Assembly: GCA_014773175.1 (NCBI GenBank) | Contig: VXCM01000948.1 | Coordinates: 52,008 to 116,007 of the forward strand | From: Lucifuga dentata | Lineage: Eukaryota; Chordata; Actinopteri; Ophidiiformes; Bythitidae | DNA: 64,000 nt | Direction of reading: 5' to 3' | Shown: piece by piece, positions 1 through 12,400 of the stretch | Layout of the letters: each line of letters opens with the position of its first letter | How positions within the stretch are numbered: position 1 is the first letter of the stretch | The notes under the pieces: generated by a model | What the model saw: the letters and a program-made list of their open reading frames with translations, nothing else | Databases searched by the model: none | What the model was told of the DNA's origin: nothing | Position numbers and translations under genes: made by a program

Positions 1-219
1 CACACACACATCAGACGGCAGCATCATTGTAGGGGGCTTTTTATCAGAATGATTGCCCTCAATTAGATCCCTGCTCAGAATAGTTGAGAACGGACAGCTA
101 TCTGCAGAGAAGGGCAAAGGGGAGCTGAAATCTGTAGAACGAGGGAGAGATGAGGCAGACAGTGAGGAGGATGCTTCCCCCATGCAGGGGAAGAGAGAGA
201 GGGGGGGAGGGAGAGAGGG

Positions 220-220
220 G

Positions 221-292
<72 letters not shown>

Positions 293-315
293 NGGGGGGG
301 GGGGGGGGGGGGGGG
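220..315. repeat. (GA)n tract followed by about 22 G
   Basis: A nearly pure (GA)n runs to 292, an N at 293, then a G homopolymer to 315. The purine-only strand could form triplex or G-quadruplex structure. The N marks unresolved length. Confidence 0.9.
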
Positions 316-372
316 TTAACAATATATTTTAGATTCACACGCAGATTTTCTGTTTTTGTAATCATTAGTTTT

Positions 373-387
373 ATGAACAACCAAACA
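373..387. repeat. Target-site duplication, left copy (partner 765-779)
   Basis: ATGAACAACCAAACA is identical on both sides of the LINE-1 fragment. Confidence 0.85.
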
Positions 388-764
388 TGTCAAATAACTG
401 CAGCTATGAATGGATTATACTTCGAACCTCAGGAAAAGAAGACCTTTTTTTGAAAACCTGGAACNCAGCTATGAATGGATTATACTTCGAACCTCAGGAA
501 AAGAAGACCTTTTTTTGAAAACCTGGAACCCTTTTCTTGACCTTATTGCCACCAGAAAATGATTCTTTATATTTTATAAACATGCTTTATAAACAAACTA
601 TATTTTATGTAAACATGCTTAATGTCTTCCTATAGTCAATATGATTTTCTCTTTTACTTATTTATTTATTTTTTGTTTGTTTTGTTCTTGTTTTGTTTGT
701 GTGTATGTATATGATTTTGGGAATTTATTTGAAAATTTGTAAAAACTAATAATAAAAAAAAAAC
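388..764 (+). mobile_element. 5'-truncated LINE-1 3' end with 15-bp target duplication
   Basis: The 15-base sequence ATGAACAACCAAACA occurs at 373-387 and again at 765-779, and the insert ends in an A-rich tail just before the second copy. The frame from about 395 carries an L1 ORF2-type C-terminus (KTWNPFLDLIATRK then stop). Length is inflated by 65 bases because 401-464 is repeated at 466-529 around a single N. Target duplication, poly(A) and 5' truncation are the marks of target-primed reverse transcription. Confidence 0.8.
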
Positions 765-888
765 ATGAACAACCAAACAAGCTATCAGAGCAACCAAAAT
801 GAGCACTTAGAGACTAATATCATTTGTGATATTCCACAGCTAATTTTGACATATTTACTTTTTTGCTGAACCCATTTTCCCTCAGCCT

Positions 889-955
889 GCTGAATAACGC
901 TCCACACGATCAATAAACTGATTTTGATGTGTAAAAACAGTGGAGTTCCTCTTTA
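889..955 (-). repeat. Partial copy of interspersed repeat, inverse of 1506-1573
   Basis: Its reverse complement matches 1506-1573 at most positions (AGAGGAACTCCACTG...). It resembles a short interspersed element that I recall as common in teleosts, but I cannot assign a family. The termini of the two copies face each other, so they are separate copies rather than the ends of one element. Confidence 0.6.
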
Positions 956-1505
956 AGACAGTGTTTTCCTGTATCAGTGGTTGATTTGTTATGTTTCTCA
1001 AAAGCTATGTTTAAGAGCTTTTTCCAATCAAAGGTGAATGTATTGACATATAGCTCACTATCGTTCATGAGTATGAAAACTAATAAAGAAGCTTCAAGAA
1101 GCATCTCTCCTCCTTCTATGTGGGATTTAACTGTGTGACAGCACTAGGGTGCAAAATATTGAACCTGGAAAAACCCTCAGTACTTAATTTTAACACGACA
1201 TTTACTGTCAGGTATTTCAAATGTTTTTTATTGTTAACGTCTTACAGCTGCAGTAAAAATATCTACAAAAGATGAATATACTGTATTTGGCCAGTATATT
1301 GTAGAAATAAGAAGAACACACCAGTATTAACAGCATAAAAGCATTTTTGGCTTTTCCTGTAAATGAATGACAAACTATTTCTGAATATGCATATCTTACA
1401 TTTGTTCATCTCTCAACTGACTTTAAGAATTAATGAAGTCTGGATGAAATTCTAATGATCTTGACTGCCTGCCTTACATGCTCTTTTATCTGTTTGTATC
1501 TGTTT

Positions 1506-1672
1506 TAAAGAGGAACTCCACTGATTTTACACATCAAAATCAGTTTATTGATCATGTGGAGCACTATTCAGCATGTGAAAACTGTATAAAGTTAAATTAG
1601 AGGCACTGTGCAAAGTCAGAGACTCCAACTCTGATGACATCATAAGGGTTGCTTCCTGTTGATGCTAAAGGT
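1506..1672 (+). repeat. Fuller copy of the same interspersed repeat
   Basis: It begins TAAAGAGGAACTCCACTG and continues through CTCTGATGACATCATAAGGG. The first 68 bases pair with 889-955 in inverted orientation. No coding potential. Confidence 0.5.
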
Positions 1673-1729
1673 GATGAGTTTGAAAATTAAAGATACTCAA
1701 ACAATTTGGACAGACTGAATTTGCTAAAA

Positions 1730-2179
1730 GCCTTCCTCAAAGTCCAACTTCCGGTCTGGATCCGGACCGAACCACAACTGTCTCTGGACTCTGAGCAAAT
1801 TATATTTTTATATATTATTTTTATTATCTGCGAGACATTGCTGCAACACAATGAGGCAAAATTCTTTTTCTCCACTGCAAGAAGCGCTCCGAATGTCCGA
1901 CTGCTCCACTGTCTGTGTGATAATGTCTGCTCTGCTTTGGTTTGGTCCAATCACATTCAGCGTCCCGTCATCTCCATGATGATGGGTTGACACAGCAATG
2001 GGCTCATAGAGAGTTGACAGCGCAGCTAGTTTTGTCAGCAGTTAGCTTGATTCAGGGTCGGATTGGCCATTGGGAGAGGTGGAACTTTGACACACACGCA
2101 ACACACACACATACCCATTCAACACAATCTGACTCTTTTTTCTTTGTGGACCTTTAAGATTTGTATTTGAGTACCCCTG
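1730..2179 (+). mobile_element. Non-autonomous hAT-like element, copy A
   Basis: The 8-base target duplication TGCTAAAA lies at 1722-1729 and 2180-2187. The body shares long blocks with copy B at 36122-36615 (GGATCCGGACCGAACCACAA, TATCTGCGAGACAT, GTCCAATCACATTCAGC), and both end in TTTGAGTACCCCTG. An 8-bp duplication and a CCCCTG terminus fit the hAT superfamily. It contains a short (CACA)n patch not seen in copy B. No transposase is visible. Confidence 0.75.
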
Positions 2180-2657
2180 TGCTAAAAAGTAAAATTGTGC
2201 TAAAACATTCTAGAAGCAGTTGCTTTAGATTTGCTGTTTTGACTACTGACTCAAAGTAAAAATAACTGTATAGACTGAATGATCAACAGACTGAATTTTG
2301 TATATTAAATTGGTGGAAGCCCCCCCCCCCCCCNCCACAGGCAGCCAATAGAAGTCCGATGCCACACACACACACACACACAAACAGGATACAGAATAAG
2401 CAGCCATTCCCACTGCTGCCCACTAAAGCCCACTGTTTACTTTGTTTTGTGTTTAATCACAGCAAGCCTAAACTCTAGATGTAATTTTCCACTCTGCATA
2501 CACCTAAACACAAACACAGACACATAGAAAGATACACATATGCTCAGAAACCCNACACACACACATGTACAGTATGGTGCACGCAGCACTACAATTACCC
2601 CCCAATTAGAGATAATAACATGACCACTTCCTGACCAATCACCTGCAGCCTGTCTCA

Positions 2658-2659
<2 letters not shown>

Positions 2660-2692
<33 letters not shown>
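2660..2692. repeat. (CA)n microsatellite
   Basis: About 16 CA units. Confidence 0.95.
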
Positions 2693-2694
<2 letters not shown>

Positions 2695-3155
2695 GTCAGA
2701 TGGTTTATAAAGTTGATGGTGGCTGTAGAAAACATTGGTTATTTTGTCTGACCGCGGTGCTTTGTGATTTTCTCGGTATTGGGCAGGTGGAGCAAAACCT
2801 TTCCCTCTTTTTATGGAGATAAATGTTAGCTCTCTGTGGTTTCCTCTAAATGCTCACTGGTGTCAAGACCCACACTCACTCACACATACACACAGGACAC
2901 ACACACATTTCCTGGCAGAACTGAAATAACCTTTTCAGTCCCTCTCTGTCCTCCTGTCTCTCTCATGGTTGACTGACAGAATACAGTTTTTCTCACTACG
3001 GCTGCCACAGCAGGCATTACAGATATTTTTATCTTTCCTTTTGCCTTCTCCTGTCCTCTTAAACAAGCAGCTGAGGATGGTGCTGTCATTTATTTTCCCA
3101 TGTACAGACATCAGCACCACTGTAAATGGGGATTCCTATAGAATAGGGTTAGCAC

Positions 3156-4358
3156 CAGAGGTGGGTAGAGCAGCCAGAAACTGTACTCAATAAAAGTATT
3201 GCTACTTTATGGTAATAATGACTCAAGTATAAGTAAGAGTATAAATACAAAATAATTACTATACTATATATACTATAATGAGTGAGAGTATGAAAGTATC
3301 TATTAAAAAAGATTACTTGAGCAGTGAGTATAAAAGTATCTATTAAAAAAGATTACTTGAGCAGTGAATAACTTTGATCAAGCTTATTCTTTAGAATAAT
3401 CAACAAGCTATAAAGTGTGCTCGTCTGAGGGAAAAAAGCAAAGTAGCCATATGTAGCTTCTAATACAATCCAAATCATATCATATAAAGAAACAGTAGAC
3501 AGTAATAAATCAAATATTTACCACATAACAAATCATGACAATTCTGGCCCCAAGACAGTTAGCTAGGTTAGCTTTGTGAATTTACTCAGAATAGAACAGA
3601 AAAACTTGAGTTAGCATTAGCAGCAGCAACAGCTGGTTAAGACAGTTAGCTAGGTTAGCTTCATGAATTTACTCAAAATAGAACAGGAAAACTTGAGTTA
3701 GCNTTAAGACAGTTAGCTAGGTTAGCTTCATGAATTTACTCAAAATAGAACAGGAAAACTTGAGTTAGCGTTAGCAGCAGCAACTAGTTAAGTAACTAAT
3801 GTTGCAGCTTATCGCCACGGTTCCTCAAGTTCCATGTTGATTCTTAGAAGCTGAAATGTCACATTTTTAGCAAAGACATCAACACGTTATGTAGCATTGG
3901 TTTAGACTGAAAAGAAAACAGCGTTTGAATGTGTGGCCAGGGATGTGCCTCTTCTAAACCTCCTGCTGTNTGAAAAGAAAACAGCGTTTGAATGTGTGGC
4001 CAGGGATGTGCCTCTTCTAAACCTCCTGCTGTTGATACCGCCATGACTGTTCTGCTCCGAGTGAAACCATGGAAATGGAGAGTGGGGGCATGGCCACTTC
4101 GGAGCTGAAGCAGACAGTGTAGCGTCTGACAATGAGAGAAAAACTGAACGTGCTGAATTCAAATGGGTGAAATCAAAAGTAACACAAAGAGTGCAACCAA
4201 ATGTAACAGAGCAAAACTCTATTTTTTTCTTCATAAATATACCCAAGTATGAGTTAAAAGTACCCTGCAATCAAACTACTCAGTAAAGTATAATTTTCTG
4301 AAAAAAGTTACTTAAGTAAATGTAACAGAGTAATGGAACGCGTTACTACACACCTTTG
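3156..4358 (+). mobile_element. hAT-like non-autonomous element with perfect 8-bp target duplication
   Basis: GTTAGCAC occurs at 3148-3155 and 4359-4366. The ends are CAGAGGTGGGTAG and CTACACACCTTTG, imperfect inverted repeats of hAT type. The interior is rich in AAGTA/TTACTT motifs and has a near 40-base tandem duplication at 3286-3368 and an 85-base-scale repeat at 3552-3770. Two single-N duplications (3703 and 3970) inflate the length by about 130 bases. No transposase reading frame is seen. Confidence 0.75.
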
Positions 4359-5087
4359 GTTAGCACAGTTTACCTTAGATAGCTGAATGATAAAGGAGGA
4401 CAGGGATTGGTATCTAAAACAATAACCTATTCCCACTTTGTCTGTTTTCAACTTAAGTCTTGATATTTAAAAGCATTATTGAATTTGTTAGCAATGCAGT
4501 CAGCAGAAAACTGTTTCCAATAACTCCTGATTTTAAGAGGTAAAAAAAATGCACTTTTGTTTTAAACTGGAGGGCATGACTGGGCAATAATCCACAAGCT
4601 CTTAGGCCAAGTTTATGCAAGTTGGCTGCCACATGTAATCTGTGTAACAATTTTAAATCTTATACCTAAACCCAACCTTCTAGTTTGGCAGACCAATTCC
4701 AATTCCTGCCCACACTGGCCTGGATTTATACAAGCTTTATTTCATGTGGCTAATGCCTGGCATGGCACAGCTATGAAATCATGACACATAATATTATGAC
4801 ACTTCATCTCGCAAATTGCATTTGTCAGATGGCTGAAACCACCATTCCACCTAGTTTAACAATACTCAACAGCACACAGCTTCTAAAATCCAGTGGGAGA
4901 ACAATGTGGAAATGGCCCAAGACAACAAAGAATAAGCATTATAAAATTATAATGTTCCATCTGTCTTTCATAGAATTTTGAGGGTTTTTTAAGCTTATAG
5001 TATAACATATCACAGAGACAAAAGTCATGTTTGAGAAAGTATTAGGACATACATTACTAACCCTTCCAGTTTTGTGGTTAACACATA

Positions 5088-6008
5088 CACTACAGGCCAG
5101 AAGTTTGAGGCCACCCCCAGAATTAAAAAAAAAAAAAAAAAAAAANAAAAAAAAAAAAAAAAAAATCATCAGTACTGTTTGTTTTAATTTTATTGCAGAG
5201 GAAATTACAAAAATATATAAAATAAATGTAACTAATTATTTTCAAGAAGAATTTGTCAACATAAAAGCACTTTGAAGTCATTTCAGGCTCAGACTTTGGT
5301 TTCGTCAAAGTAACCTCCTCTGGTCAAGTCAGAATTCTCAAAACCTTTTGCTTATCTTTTGAATGCAATTTTGGCATAATTTTGATGAATCTTTGGGATT
5401 GTCATCCTGGTGAAGAATGAAATTTTGATCAATAAATTCATAAACTGGATTAAATTGCATGTCTTTGAAGGATGGAATTCTCTTTTTTCATAATTCCTTT
5501 AAGTTGGACCAAGTCTCCAGATCTCTTCCCCCAAACACCCCACAGCATTACTGACAGAGCAATAGCAAGACCAGATTGTGTAGCAAGTTAATCACAAAAT
5601 GATGTGGGAGAAGGCAGACAGCAGGCTATTGAATAGAATGTTANGCAAGTTAATCACAAAATGATGTGGGAGAAGGCAGACAGCAGGCTATTGAATAGAA
5701 TGTTAAAACATAAGCAAGGGAGTTCGGGCAAAGGAGTTGAAACACAACTGGAGTGCCAGTGCATTAATACAGACTGGACATGACTTTATTAAAAATCATT
5801 TCTTAAGCCATAGTGGCTACATAATGTACTTTTGTTGACAAATTCTTCTTGAAAACTAATTACTTACATTTATTTTATATATTTTTGCCATTTCCTGTGC
5901 AATAAATTGTAAAACAAGCAGTGTATTGATAATTTTTTTTTTTTTTTTTTTTNTTTTTTTTTTTTTTTTTTTAATCTGGGACTGGCCTCAAACTTCTGGC
6001 CTGTAGTG
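5088..6008. mobile_element. Tc1/mariner-type element with long terminal inverted repeats
   Basis: TA dinucleotides at 5086-5087 and 6009-6010 flank inverted termini CACTACAGGCCAGAAGTTTG and its reverse complement. The inverted similarity extends inward past a poly(A)/poly(T) tract to about 5262 and 5833, giving arms near 175 bases. A decayed minus-strand transposase lies between them. TA target and termini are typical of Tc1/mariner. A 61-base artefact duplication surrounds the N at 5644. Confidence 0.85.
5270..5552 (-). pseudogene. Decayed Tc1-type transposase C-terminal part
   Basis: Reading the minus strand from 5551, the fragments MLWG, GDLVQ, GIMKKE, ILQRHAI, a QDDNPK-like stretch and LCQN appear in the order seen in Tc1-family transposases, then GGYFDE near 5300. 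Frameshifts and stops interrupt it and the N-terminal DNA-binding part is missing, so it cannot be active. The family is assigned from remembered motifs. Confidence 0.7.
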
Positions 6009-6903
6009 TATAACACCTTATAATTCTCGCTGTGATTGGCCCAACTAGCACGTGTCTGTGCTAGCATATGAAGTCCAATGATGCTCAGGTAGGTTATTAG
6101 CTCTAATTTAAGGGAGAGGTCATATGCTGCAGAGGGGAAAGTGAACAAACAAAACACACTACAAGCAAAAACGCACACACACACAATATGCCAGGAGCAA
6201 AATAATACAAAATGAAGAAAACATCATCATTAAACTAAATAAGTCAAAAACCACTAAATATAAATGTCTGCCATGTGACACAATGCCACTGAGAGAAATC
6301 TTCAAAGAGCTCTCCCCCTCATGCTGATAGGATCATATCGTCCTTCCATACAAAACATTAGCGGATTGACACTATCACACTGGCTATCCGGCAGAGCCCC
6401 TTTCACACATAATTACAGGCTCTCATTTCCCCCCGCTGAGGGAACAGGTGCAGGGGGAGAGGGAGAATAGTTCAGGCCCAGTGTCTCCTTGGGCTTAGGA
6501 CCTTTTCCTGGCTCTAAGAGCCCTGTATTGACAGAGACAGAGGGGGGACACCAGCACCAATAAATCACCACAAACGTGTAAATGCCACTGCACCACATTC
6601 CAGCAAAGAACAGGAGGCCAAACGGCTACAAGTTCCTTTCTCTTTCTGTTTCTGTTGTTTTAAGGCCTACCCCTCCTCCCACATGGCTCTCTCTCTCTCT
6701 CTCTCTCACAGCTCCCCCAAGAAGCTAATAGCATAATTTGAGGAAGAATGTTCCTGGAGTTTCCTGTGAATTCTACCATTAGTCATCCGAATGACCTCTC
6801 TGTTCCTCCCCTTTCCCTTCCATGTCGCTAACATAGAGCTGCTCTGGAGCAATGGCTGCCTGGGGAGGAGGGAGCTAAATAGGAACCAGAGGTGAACCAA
6901 GAG

Positions 6904-6904
6904 A

Positions 6905-6936
<32 letters not shown>

Positions 6937-6943
6937 TTGTGTG
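6904..6943. repeat. (GT)n microsatellite
   Basis: GT repeat with a few interruptions at its right end. Confidence 0.9.
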
Positions 6944-9129
6944 TGATGTCAGGCAGAAGCAAGTGAAAGAAAGAGAGGAAGTTTGTCTCACCCACCATCA
7001 TAGCTGAAATGACTTGTTTACATTCCTATCAGCAGTAATATCTGCAGCAATTATTTGCTTTCACAGTACAGTAACTCTGGCTGTGTGGATATTATAGTTT
7101 ATTTGGACTGATTGGACAACAAAACAAAGAGAAGAGGGTTATTATGCTGCACAGTTACAATTACACATAAACATCATTGTCTGGGATAAGTCGGCTTTTT
7201 CTGTGGGATGCATGAAATTAGTTGCAGGGGAGTGAAAGCAAGGTTTGCATTCAAAAAACAAACAGACATTGACAAATTTAACTCCACATGATGCAACATT
7301 TGCTGGATCTGGAAATAGATTTAGGAATCTGAAACCAATTATTTACAAAGGAGATGCAGAGAGATTGAGAGTTAGCTTTATAACAGATGTTTTTGTAAGT
7401 TATGATTGACTCAGGATAGGATTATTATGAGCAGCTCTGCTTAGGTTCTTCCCCAAAACATTTCCTTTAAAAGTGTTGGTTCGTTGGTTGCATTATGTAC
7501 CAGACGGCAAAGATATATAATCCATGCCAAACCTATAGGCATGCCTTATATATTCTGGGGCTTAAACTGATGCATCTGACAGCACAAAATGCATAGCAGT
7601 AAATAATACTGATGACATACAGTATTTAAAAGAACATATAGATGATTTTGTATGAGTATTCCAATACATACAACCTGAATACACTTTATGTTACTGCCAG
7701 TCATTTTCCAAAAGTCACAATGGGAGCGGTAAATTTTAAAATCATTTTTCCTACCCTCCAGACTGCCCTTGGTTTCAGTTCATTCCACTATGTTATAAAA
7801 ATCAACTTGTAGAGACTTGAAACATGCTTGAGATAATCTATCACAGCGAAGCCCATGCAACTTAATTGGAGCTACACAGATAAACAATTATTTCTGTGTC
7901 AGGGAATATGGTCCCAGGAGAAAAGATGGCTTTTACAGAGAAATGAAAATTACCTTGCCTTCTACAATCATGCATAAGTGTTAGCAGGCGAAACATTGAA
8001 TTTAAAGCAGGTATATTAGGGAATCTGGCAAAATAACACAAAAACTAAAATACAGTTTTATGTTTTGGAAAATGGTTTTCAGTAACACATATATTATTTA
8101 TTAAACATGCAAAACCACCAGTATGGTCCTTTAACCATATCAAAACTGTGGCCAATGGCCATTTACACTCCAGCAAGTGGGCACTTCAATGGCCCTAAAC
8201 AGAGTCTTTACCTATCCATACACACCCCCTATTCTCCATCCTAACACACCAAGCTCCGCACCTCCACCCTCCAACAANCAAATATTTAGAGAAGGTCTGA
8301 GCCCCCATAAATCTGTAGTAGGAGAGAGAGAGAGAAAGAGAGAACATGATACCCACCCTACTCCTCCACACCTTCTCCCCCACCACCACCGTCCTAGTCC
8401 CTCGGCAGTCCTATGTCTTGACGGCTAGAGGAAAAGCTGGGAGGCCACAGGAACCGAAAAGGAAGAGAGGAGGAGGTCTGTGGCAACACCAACGAGGAAG
8501 AGGAACACACTGAGTATGTATAGCAACATTCACACTCAGTGAAAAAAGCACACATACACACCTTTGTAAACTAAAAGATNCACACACACACAGCATGGAT
8601 ACATCGACGCAGTAGTAGGACTCCTCCTTTTGGCCTTTGATTTACTACAGCAACTCTCAGTTCCACATGAGTGAGACTCTAGAATATTAGCAAGTATTTA
8701 TGTCCTTTTTCATTTGAAAACAAAACGGCTTTCTGTAATAAAGAAAGGAACGCTGTGCTGACAGGTCAGGGTTGAGAGGTCATTGGGAGAGTAAACTGGG
8801 GGCAGATGAGATCTGAACAAAGCAAGGCTGGCTCTTACTAAAACTGCATGGGACAGAATAGAGGCTCTTGCTTCTAAACAGCTTGCAGGGAGACTATACA
8901 TTCAGAGAGACTAAAACTGTTTCTCTTCTGACAAATGAGGTCTTTATATAGAAATTCAGCACAAAGCTGAATGTTTCTACTAGAGAAACGATAAATAAGA
9001 ATAACAAGGTCAAGCAGCTTAGGCACTTATCTATTTTCTAAATGTCTGAATGCAGACATACATGCAACATATAAAATAAGCACACACAAACACCCATACA
9101 CACATAAACACACCCATACACGCATAAAC

Positions 9130-9158
9130 ACTGACACATCACAACATGATGTGTCAGT
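9130..9158. repeat. Perfect 12-base hairpin, 5-base loop
   Basis: ACTGACACATCA at 9130-9141 and TGATGTGTCAGT at 9147-9158 are exact inverse complements around CAACA. It is not followed by a T run and lies beside CA-rich sequence; function unknown. Confidence 0.8.
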
Positions 9159-9395
9159 GATCGAATAATACAAAAATAACAACAAAAATACATACATACA
9201 TGATGTGTCTTGAATACATGTACACATACACACACAAACAATGAAATAATGTTCATACACAAATCCACAGTCACACAAAAAAGTTCACACAAAACTAGGA
9301 AACCGCATACTACTATATAACATTAAGAGTGCAATTAATCTTCTTCGCTCTGTCAAAAGTGCATAACGATACCTGCACATGTATACGCACCCACC

Positions 9396-9397
<2 letters not shown>

Positions 9398-9440
<43 letters not shown>
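9398..9440. repeat. (CA)n microsatellite
   Basis: About 21 uninterrupted CA units. Confidence 0.95.
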
Positions 9441-9442
<2 letters not shown>

Positions 9443-12400
9443 GTGAGCTGTCAGGGTAGTATGAGGGATTTAAAGAGCTTTGCAGGGCTCTGGATGCCCC
9501 CATGACTAAGCAAGAGTCCCAGGGGTGAAGGGCATTGATCCATGGGCAGAGTGTGTCTGGCTCCCCTGACAGACTTGCTGATTGACTGGTCAGCCCCGCT
9601 GGGAACCAGCATGGGCAGATAGAGATGTAGACATGCCTTAACACCAGTAATACATGCACATGTTAAAGAGAGAGAAGACATGTGGGATTATGCATAATTT
9701 TACACAGATCGTGTATGTTAGTGAATACACATGGGCACACAAACACACACGTGCTAACGCCTCTACACTGTCATCAACACAGCTGCCATATTCATGAGTG
9801 TGATCTGCTCTGCTGCATTATCATAGCCCAGATCTCACCTTTGTTCTGGCCTTTGTTGGCATTCCTGCCTGCTTCTCCCTCCCTCAAATGTCACGTCTCT
9901 GCAGACTCTGTATTTTGAGCATCTGCATCAATAAATAAAAATACAACATTATGGAAGCCTCTATTCTTTGCACAAGACAGTTTTTACATGGCTTTCTGCA
10001 TTTTTTCATCTGTCTTCTCTTCCCCTTCCCCTGCTTCTTCTTCCTCATCTATAACTGACACTTCCCCATTATACTCTATACCTTTTCCTCCTCCTTTTCT
10101 CATTTCTTCCCTCACTCTCCTCCTCTTCTGTCTGTTCCATCAGTGCTTGTGGTGACAAACTTGTCAAGATTTTCACATCATCTAGATTTACAATGAACTC
10201 CCACTGCAGCCAGCTGTGCAAAATATGTTAAAGTTACTGAAGTGTTAAGTTTCTTTTGAGGAAATTGTACAAAGGTGGCATGTTATATCCTATGTGCACA
10301 CACTCAAATAAATGCACAATTCATGTCAGTGTTTTGAAAGTGAAGTGGCAAAAACATCGATTTGACAGTCAAATGGATTTGACATATTAGCATTTATACT
10401 GATACATTTCTTAACACTCAGTTTAGTTTGAAAGCAATCCAGTCTGCAGTTCAGTCAAGTCACCTGGCAATTCATGATTTCTCTATCTGCTCTGGTGGCC
10501 AAGCCTGGCGCATGACTGCACTCTGCCACAGCCTTATCCTTTTCTTTCCTATTTGTCCTTCAAACGTACACACTGGATGTGCCTGGGGGAGAATAAGGGT
10601 TTGGGATGTGCTGGGAATGGGCACCTAATTGCTTCTTATTGATCCAAATAGCACATCAGAGGCAATGGCACTTCAGCGGACCTCCGAAGAGATCCACAAG
10701 GTTGGGTCTGTTCATTACCCTGCTGACCCCCCAGCTCAACCCCCACATATGCACACATTTTACACACCCGCCTCCACCCCTTCACCCAGGCTCATTGTCT
10801 CCAGGGTTTAATTAAAGTGATGTTCTCCATTGTAAGCTGGCTCAATGGCAGTGGAGGGCTCCATTGTGGGCCTGAATGAGGGCAGGAGTGTTCATTAGGT
10901 GAGTCTCTGAATAAGGCCTTCTGAAGGTACGGTACTGAGAGCCGGGGGCCACTGAGGACCTCCAGGGTTGGTGAAACAGCACACTCTTCTGTCCTTCTGT
11001 TCTGTACTTTTCTGTTCTTTTTGGTTCTTTGCTCTTCTCTTCTCTCCCTTTCCCTTCCTTCTCCTGTATTCTCCTTTCCTCTACAGCCTGACGCTTGGCC
11101 CTGAAAGCCATCAGCTGCTGTTTGTTGGGAGGGCAGGCTTTGTCTGTGGCTGGAGGATGAATCGTAGGAAAAGAGAGAAAAGAAGATCAAAGCCAGACTA
11201 GAGAAAAAGTGAGGACCACCATCTCTGATGGAGGGAGAAAGGGAACCAATGAGCCTAAACGTGAGAGGAACTTCAACATTCCTCATTGTGCCTCAGGACC
11301 CTGCCCCTCACTGGTGGTCCCTAAAACTGCCCCGTGGAAACTGAAAGACTTGCCCATAGTAAAACACCACTGTAAATGTGATACTTCATTGATCCCTGAA
11401 GGAAATATTCTTTACACCCAGGTGGTCAGAGCAGCTCAGTTTCAGAACAATACCCCTGGGGCTGATAGGGGTTCACGTCTTCCTGGACATTTTACCAAGG
11501 TGAATATTAACCAACATGCACTCTAACCTCCAGGCCATCCTGATTCAAATACTGCAAATGCTGTAAAAGCAGAAGATTTGTGTGGAAACTGAGCTCATGG
11601 AGAAAAATACTTGGCAACCAAGAGAAAGAAAGACTGTCTGGGTGATGATTTTAACGACAGGTGGAAGGGAATTTATTATCTAAAATTGATATGTGCGAAA
11701 ACAGAACAGTCATCACTGTAGTGACTGGTATTAATAAATACATAAAAACTGGAGGAATTAGAACAGATGAGCATTTCTGGATGTCTCTGTTGGAACTGGC
11801 AAAATCCACACTAGCCTAGCACAGAACCAGCAGAGTCTTTCAGCAGCAGACTGATCAGTAGATTGCAGATTACTGAACTACATTCTAATCAGCCTCAAAA
11901 CTTTCATTGGCAATGCAAAAATACACACCATTTAATACAAATTTTATCCAGGAATGAGATGAAAACCTTCTAATGCAGAAATCTAATGCAGCCATTCACT
12001 GCAATGGTTTCTTCTCCCATTTCAGACAATTATGCTGAAACCTTTAAGCTGCGATTGAGCTGACAGCATTTGGCTGTCTACCATCAGCCATTCCTCAGGC
12101 TTTTGCCAGCGGCTCAGTGCTCTGTTGTGAGCATGGTGTGCGGCTGAACGACGTCTGTGTGACAGACTCAACTTCACACTGACCAGAGCCCCTTCAGTCG
12201 CTCCCTGCCAAGCCCCTGATGTCATCGTCTCTGCCACACACACCAATGCACGCACATACACTCACATATACATGCATCCACACAAACACACACACAACAT
12301 GGAACGTCTCTGCTTTTGCGCTCTCTCTTAGTCACTACCTTCCGCTGTTTACATTTCTCTTACTGCCCAAAAAACAATGCCAGACATCTTGCTCGCCACA

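Noticed and set aside
889..1573. Inverted pair as terminal repeats of one DNA transposon
   Set aside because: The conserved termini face inward instead of outward, and no target duplication flanks the pair.
3637..3769. Apparent perfect tandem duplication
   Set aside because: The two identical 66-base copies are separated by a single N and match the systematic assembly pattern. A diverged earlier copy at 3552-3632 is probably genuine.
9361..9441. Regularly spaced short repeats considered as CRISPR-like
   Set aside because: They are dinucleotide microsatellites in vertebrate DNA; no repeat-spacer structure occurs anywhere in the window.
10792..11286. 164-codon minus-strand open frame
   Set aside because: Purine-rich Arg/Glu/Lys and Ser-rich translation from biased composition; no domain and no splice-supported context.
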